Part shown: piece after piece, positions 59,915 through 64,000 of the stretch | Layout: every line of letters starts with the position of its first letter | Numbering within the stretch: the first letter of the stretch is position 1 | Assembly: GCA_027422505.1 (NCBI GenBank) | Contig: JAPQWV010000682.1 | Coordinates: 227,001 to 291,000 of the forward strand | Source: Craterostigma plantagineum | Lineage: Eukaryota; Streptophyta; Magnoliopsida; Lamiales; Linderniaceae | Direction: 5' to 3' | DNA length: 64,000 nt | Notes under the pieces: generated by a model | What the model was told of the DNA's origin: nothing | The model's input: only the letters and a program-made list of their open reading frames with translations | Database searches by the model: none | Made by a program: the position numbers and the translations under genes

Positions 59915-61002
59915 TGATCGAAGAAAATATGTGTGTAATAAGAAACACTTGTGATTATTGCAGCTGTATTATTGATGTGTTGCGTTACGTTACGTTACTA
60001 ATGGTATATTAGCTTCTTGGTGTTCCTTTACTTTGCCATTATTTTCTGTTTGTTAAGTAATTAAAAATTGATCAAGAATTATACATACAGTAAATTTGAT
60101 GGATGACTGTAGTTTGTGTACCGTACAATTTTTCTCATAAGTTCGGTAAGATCTTATCTATCGGTTGGCTTGTGTTATTTTGGCCCTAAAGTGAAGTCTA
60201 TCCGTTATTTTACCCCTAAACACGAGGGAACGGAAAAGACCTATTATTTCGTCTCATAAGTGGCACGTGTCAAATTACGCCTCATAAATTTCGCTGATCC
60301 GCAAGAAATACCTAATCTCTCTTCACAATTTCCCTGACCGCCTCTTTTAAGCGTCGTTACGCCTCGTCCCCGTTCAATTCAGGCAAGCGAGACCTTGACT
60401 CCACGGGTCAAGCGCTTCAATATCTCTCTCTTACTATATAGATCGATTGCCGGCTTAAGAAGGTAAACTTAGGGTTGGGATTCTCAAGGGAGATCGGGGT
60501 CTGATTTTGGGCGGATTGTTTGGTTTACGGTTCCTGGTTGATTTTGGGATTTTGAGTTGTCTAGTCGGCTCGAATCCGTGTATCCCAGTCTTAATTTTTG
60601 GAAACACCCTTAGGGTTGGTTGTTTCGTTTTTAGGTTTCCCTGTTGGTTAGCTGTCTGATCATTCTTTGATTCTTTTTCGACGCGAGGGGATTTCTTAGT
60701 TAGTTTATTTTCTATATTTTTTTTTGGGCAGAGGAAAACAGAAAATTTCAGTGAAATTTTTGGTGCGTCGTTTTAGCCTGTCATTGAAAATTGAGGGTTT
60801 TCTTGTTTGAGTCTTTTGGACCTTTTTTTTCCGTAGATTAGTCTAGTTTGAAAAGAACAAAAAAATTTGATTGGAAAAAAAAAATCCTGTTTATTTTCGT
60901 GATTAGTAGATCTTCCAGATTGTGAATTAGCGGAAAGAGGTCTAAAGAGAAAGATTGGGGAGAGAAATACAGGGATCTAGGGTTTGCTGTTGAGATATTG
61001 AC
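59915..61002. other. PsbY trailer and long SKIP14-like leader
   Basis: From about 60420 on, the G/T-rich sequence with no frame looks like a long 5' UTR, probably with an intron ending near 60731 (TTTTTTGGGCAG). 60170-60300 resembles a dispersed intergenic repeat (GGCCCTAAAGTGAAG). No other gene seen. Confidence 0.5.
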
Positions 61003-62654
61003 ATGGCCTTGAATTATTCGCATCGCCCCTTATTTCCATCTCATATATCTGAGGACAACTTGGTGTCCCCCATGAATATGAATGGGTTTTTTTTGTTGAG
61101 GGTAGCCCCGAGAACTGTTGGGAAGTTTATGGAGGGTCATATCATATGAGTCAAGGTGAAACAGAGAGGTGGATCCTCAATTCTGTTTGGGATAGAGTCG
61201 AACGTCGTGGATCACCCGATTCGGCTTCTAAGGATATAGTTGATCTTTTGCCATCTGATCCATTCGGGATGAATAGTCATATAACGACTACAGTGACAGC
61301 TATAACTGGACTATTTGGGGATTTTCATGATGATTATGGACAGTATATCGGGAGCAGTGAAAATTGGAGCAGTCAAGATAGCGGTGGTTTATTTTTTCCC
61401 TTGAATTTGGTGTGGAATGATACTTCAGAGGCCCAACCAAAAGTAGATAATGGTATTATGTTGCTCCCAAGTTCTCATCCTTCTGAAAATTTGAATGCGT
61501 CAACTAAGATGACCCAAGATGTGGAGAGAGATATTGAGGGTGCATTGGACTTTCATGACTTTAAGTTAGCACAAGCATGCAGTTTATGTGGTATTGTAGG
61601 ATCAAACAATGAAGTTAGTAGCAGTTCTTCTTTCGTTCAAATGCAAACTAGAGAGGTGGATTGTGCTGCCAGCTCTGAAGTGGTGCCACACGAAGCTTTT
61701 AGTGTTGCCCTTAGATACGTAGGAGTGATGGAACTTTTGTCAATGGAAGAAGTTTGCAAGTCTTTGCGTTCCACCATTAGAAATGATCCATTGTTGTGGT
61801 ATGGCATCCATATTGATCAGCCTCTTAATGAAAAGGTCACAGATGATGTGCTTTTTCAATTGGCTAGCCGGGCTCAAGGCGATCTTCAGTGCCTGAGCTT
61901 GGTGGAGTGTCTCAGAGTCACTGTTGATGGTCTGAGGCGTGTCTTGGAAGTTAATCCCCGGTTAACAAAGGTCAGTGGCTTAAATTTTTCTGTGTCACTA
62001 TCATGTATGCACTTGAGTTTGAACTCTATTGATCACTCTAGGGGTGGTGAACGTAGAAGTTATATTACTGCATCATAATGCTCGCCTCATTCTAATAACG
62101 TATTTGCTCGGATTGCGCAATGTGTACCTGGATGCACAAGGCTCAGCATCGAGGGGATTATCGACCTCATCAGAAGTCACAACTCCAGGGAGGACGTTCT
62201 TGGCATAAAGCTCGTCAGAATCGGCGTTCTAAATGTGGTGAAGCCCGAGCATCTCGAGGACCTAAAGTCAATCCTGGTCAGTGGCAAGTCAGATCCTCAT
62301 GGTCCCCACAGGCCACATTACTGTCAGTGGGGAAGCATCTACCTCCCATGCGACGACGAACGCGCCATAGATGTTGAGGAATGCCCGAGATGTGATAAGA
62401 TTAGGATGGTGTACGACTGTCCAGCCGAGAGCTGTAGGGCCAAAGAAGGCCCTCCTTGCAGGCCTTGCAAGATGTGCATACCTCGCTGTGATAGGTGTGG
62501 GACGTGCATCGACGAGCGCGTTTTCGAAGAAACTTTCTGCTTGGATGTTCTGTGCTCGGATTGTTTCAAACAGCCGCCCGTGAGATATCACGTACATGAC
62601 GAGGATGAGGAGGAGCACGCTGGACTTCAAGGGCAGGTTAGTGCTGAAGATTAA
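61003..62654 (+). CDS. SKIP14: F-box protein SKIP14-like, one homopolymer frameshift
   Basis: F-box adaptor of SCF ligases. ATG 61003 (MALNYSHRPLFPSHISEDNL) is the family start. A T8 run at 61087-61094 breaks the frame (nine or six would keep it); the next frame is open from MSQGETERW to the exon 1 donor at 61970 (NPRLTK|GTCAGT). The F-box lies at about RYVGVMELLSMEEVCKSLRS. Exon 2, from about 62120, reads CVPGCTRLSIEGIIDLI and ends with a cysteine-rich domain (CPRCDKIRMVYDC, CRPCKMCIPRCDRCGTC, FCLDVLCSDC) characteristic of SKIP14, stop at 62652-62654. The acceptor is unclear: the sequence before TGTGTACC is GCGCAA, not AG, possibly another base error. Confidence 0.82.
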
Positions 62655-63267
62655 GAGCCAAATTGATCTTCGATATGTGTTTGACATGCCTTCTATGTTC
62701 CATGATGCTTGGTGTTTGTGGATTGGTATATCTGACGTTGCTTGCGAAAAAGAAAAACCCAAAAAAAAAAAACAATTGGAAATGAAAAGAAAAAGCCAAA
62801 AAAATTGAGAAAGGAAAAAATGTGAAAAAAAGGGAGGGTAGGTGTCCTCTGCCGTGACAAGAGGAAGGTTGTGGGATGATTTTGTTCATCCTTATATGAT
62901 GGCAGGGGAGCATGGATTTCAGTTTGTTGTTTCAGGTCTATTGATATCTGAAGGATGATGATCTGATCTAAGAGCTGAAGCTTGGGTGATTACAGCAGCT
63001 GATTACTAATCCTATATATGTTTTTGCATTTGCTTATTTTATACTCTGTGAGACTCCATCCATATTGTGTCATGTTATGGGTACTTGTATCTTATTCCAT
63101 AGTTCTACTTCTATGTTCCCTTGTATACTCTTGTTCGCGCCAATAAAATTGCTCTGCTGTAATTGTTGCATCATACTCTTTATTTTAAGGAGCTAATGAC
63201 CATTGTAGACTTATGTAAGGCATGATTTATTGGCATATTGATCGCTCAATAATTACATGGATTACGT
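62655..63267. other. SKIP14-like 3' trailer
   Basis: A-rich stretches at 62750-62830 and a possible AATAAA polyadenylation signal near 63141; no further gene. Confidence 0.45.
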
Positions 63268-63362
63268 GCTTAATTTAATCATTAGTCTTATGATTGCCTT
63301 TCCATGTAAATGTTTCATGCTTAATTTAATCATTAGTCTTATGATTGCCTTTCCATGTAAAT
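63268..63362. repeat. 51-bp tandem duplication
   Basis: Two adjacent copies of a unit starting GCTTAATTTAATCATTAGTC with period 51 (63268 and 63319); the 44 bases of the second copy match exactly. Confidence 0.92.
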
Positions 63363-63369
63363 ATGTATG

Positions 63370-63768
63370 AGCAACACTTAAGTGTCGAGAGACTAGAACT
63401 TGCGGAAGTACGAATACGAGAGATTGAGCAGAAGCTTTTGAGTTTTTGAGCTTCCACTTGCGATAATCTTCTGCCCACATGAGCTATTAATTGCGGATGT
63501 TGAATGTACTAGTTTATTGCAAGTTCCACCCATATATTCTGTCTTTGACGTGAGCAATACACAATAAGGGAATGTCGATATTTACGCGCAGTAAGGGAAG
63601 GACGACTTTCGGGGGTACTTTGGTAGCGAGCTGTGTTGTCAGCATGGTTCGCCGGATCGCTGTTAATACGACGGAACGCCCTTTCCGGAACTGGAACGGT
63701 GGCTTCCGGTCCAAAGTTCGGGTATTTGACGGGTTGCACTATGACGGGCGGCCAGAACGGCGATTTTT
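63370..63768. other. Spacer with a GC-richer island of unknown origin
   Basis: 63560-63765 is distinctly richer in G+C than its surroundings and open in two frames (63572-63811 plus, 63509-63739 minus), but I recognise neither product. It ends directly at the LTR border. Confidence 0.4.
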
Positions 63769-64000
63769 GACACGCTCGAATACGAGCAAGTGTACTAGGT
63801 CGTGCAAGTAGTATAAAATGGAGGTACGTCCAAGTATCGATCCACGAGGACAGCTCGATTAATTTAAATATTATTCTGAAATTTAATTTAGACTGAAGCG
63901 ATTTTTAAATAAGGTATTTTTATGATTTTTGATATTAAAAATAGTCAAGATAAAAGTGCAAATAATCGACTAAAGCAAATAGACGATTGATGACAAGGTG
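63769..64000 (-). repeat. LTR end related to element B, continuing past the window
   Basis: TGACACGCTCGAATACGAGC and the next ~140 bases are the reverse complement of the 3' end of the element B LTR (about 90% by eye), then the two diverge. The left flank does not contain a primer site, so this is a 3' LTR or solo LTR on the minus strand. A sister family rather than B itself. Confidence 0.8.

Noticed and set aside
63572..63811. 79-codon plus-strand frame near the right end as a gene
   Set aside because: It crosses the LTR border and has no recognisable content.

Overview
The window is nuclear DNA of a flowering plant. It has many-exon genes with GT-AG introns, DYW and P-class PPR genes, plant-only families (PsbY, DUF241, KDEL-tailed cysteine endopeptidase, RPW8-type NLR) and plant Ty3/Athila-type LTR retrotransposons. 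A eudicot is most likely; from memory an asterid, but the sequence alone does not settle the species.

Layout. 1-4677: minus-strand Athila-like element (family A, copy 1), running off the left edge. 4993-8539: prolyl oligopeptidase. 8844-17785: a zinc alcohol dehydrogenase-like gene whose last exon is split by a 7.1-kb non-autonomous LTR retrotransposon (family B, 10606-17726). 18206-19114: DUF241 gene. 20100-24920: a SINE-like element and a tandem pair of F-box genes, one decayed. 25392-25637: stub of a response regulator. 26459-28591: P-class PPR gene preceded by a partial copy of its own 5' end. 28935-29437: Emigrant-like MITE. 29676-30464: At1g76070/syringolide-induced-like gene. 31108-33621: intact DYW PPR gene. 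33735-34063: RLP24 remnant. 34622-41805: family A copy 2, inverted relative to copy 1. 41806-42535: LINE remnant. 43160-44641: serpin. 44993-46915 and 46948-49255: an ADR1-like NLR and a glutamate:glyoxylate aminotransferase, both missing their 5' parts and lying head to head. 49686-51670: minisatellites and two structured retroposons with clear target-site duplications. 51824-55320: histidyl-tRNA synthetase. 55554-56847: seven-transmembrane LUSTR protein. 57478-58957: KDEL-tailed cysteine endopeptidase. 59339-59914: PsbY. 61003-62654: SKIP14-like F-box protein. 63769-64000: LTR related to family B.

The genes do not form a pathway; this is an ordinary plant gene neighbourhood. From memory, the order POP, DUF241, P-class PPR, At1g76070-like, DYW-PPR resembles the duplicated At1g20/At1g76 region of Arabidopsis chromosome 1.

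Two themes stand out. (1) Mobile DNA: two RT-less Athila-type families share a conserved 3' non-coding block, one of them cutting the ADH gene exactly at a codon so that the LTR's first bases form the stop; and a pair of hairpin-rich retroposons at 50-51.7 kb is the best candidate here for an undescribed element family. (2) Single-base deletions, mostly in short homopolymers, recur in at least eight genes including an essential tRNA synthetase. This points to residual assembly error, so several apparent pseudogenes should be re-read before being called dead.
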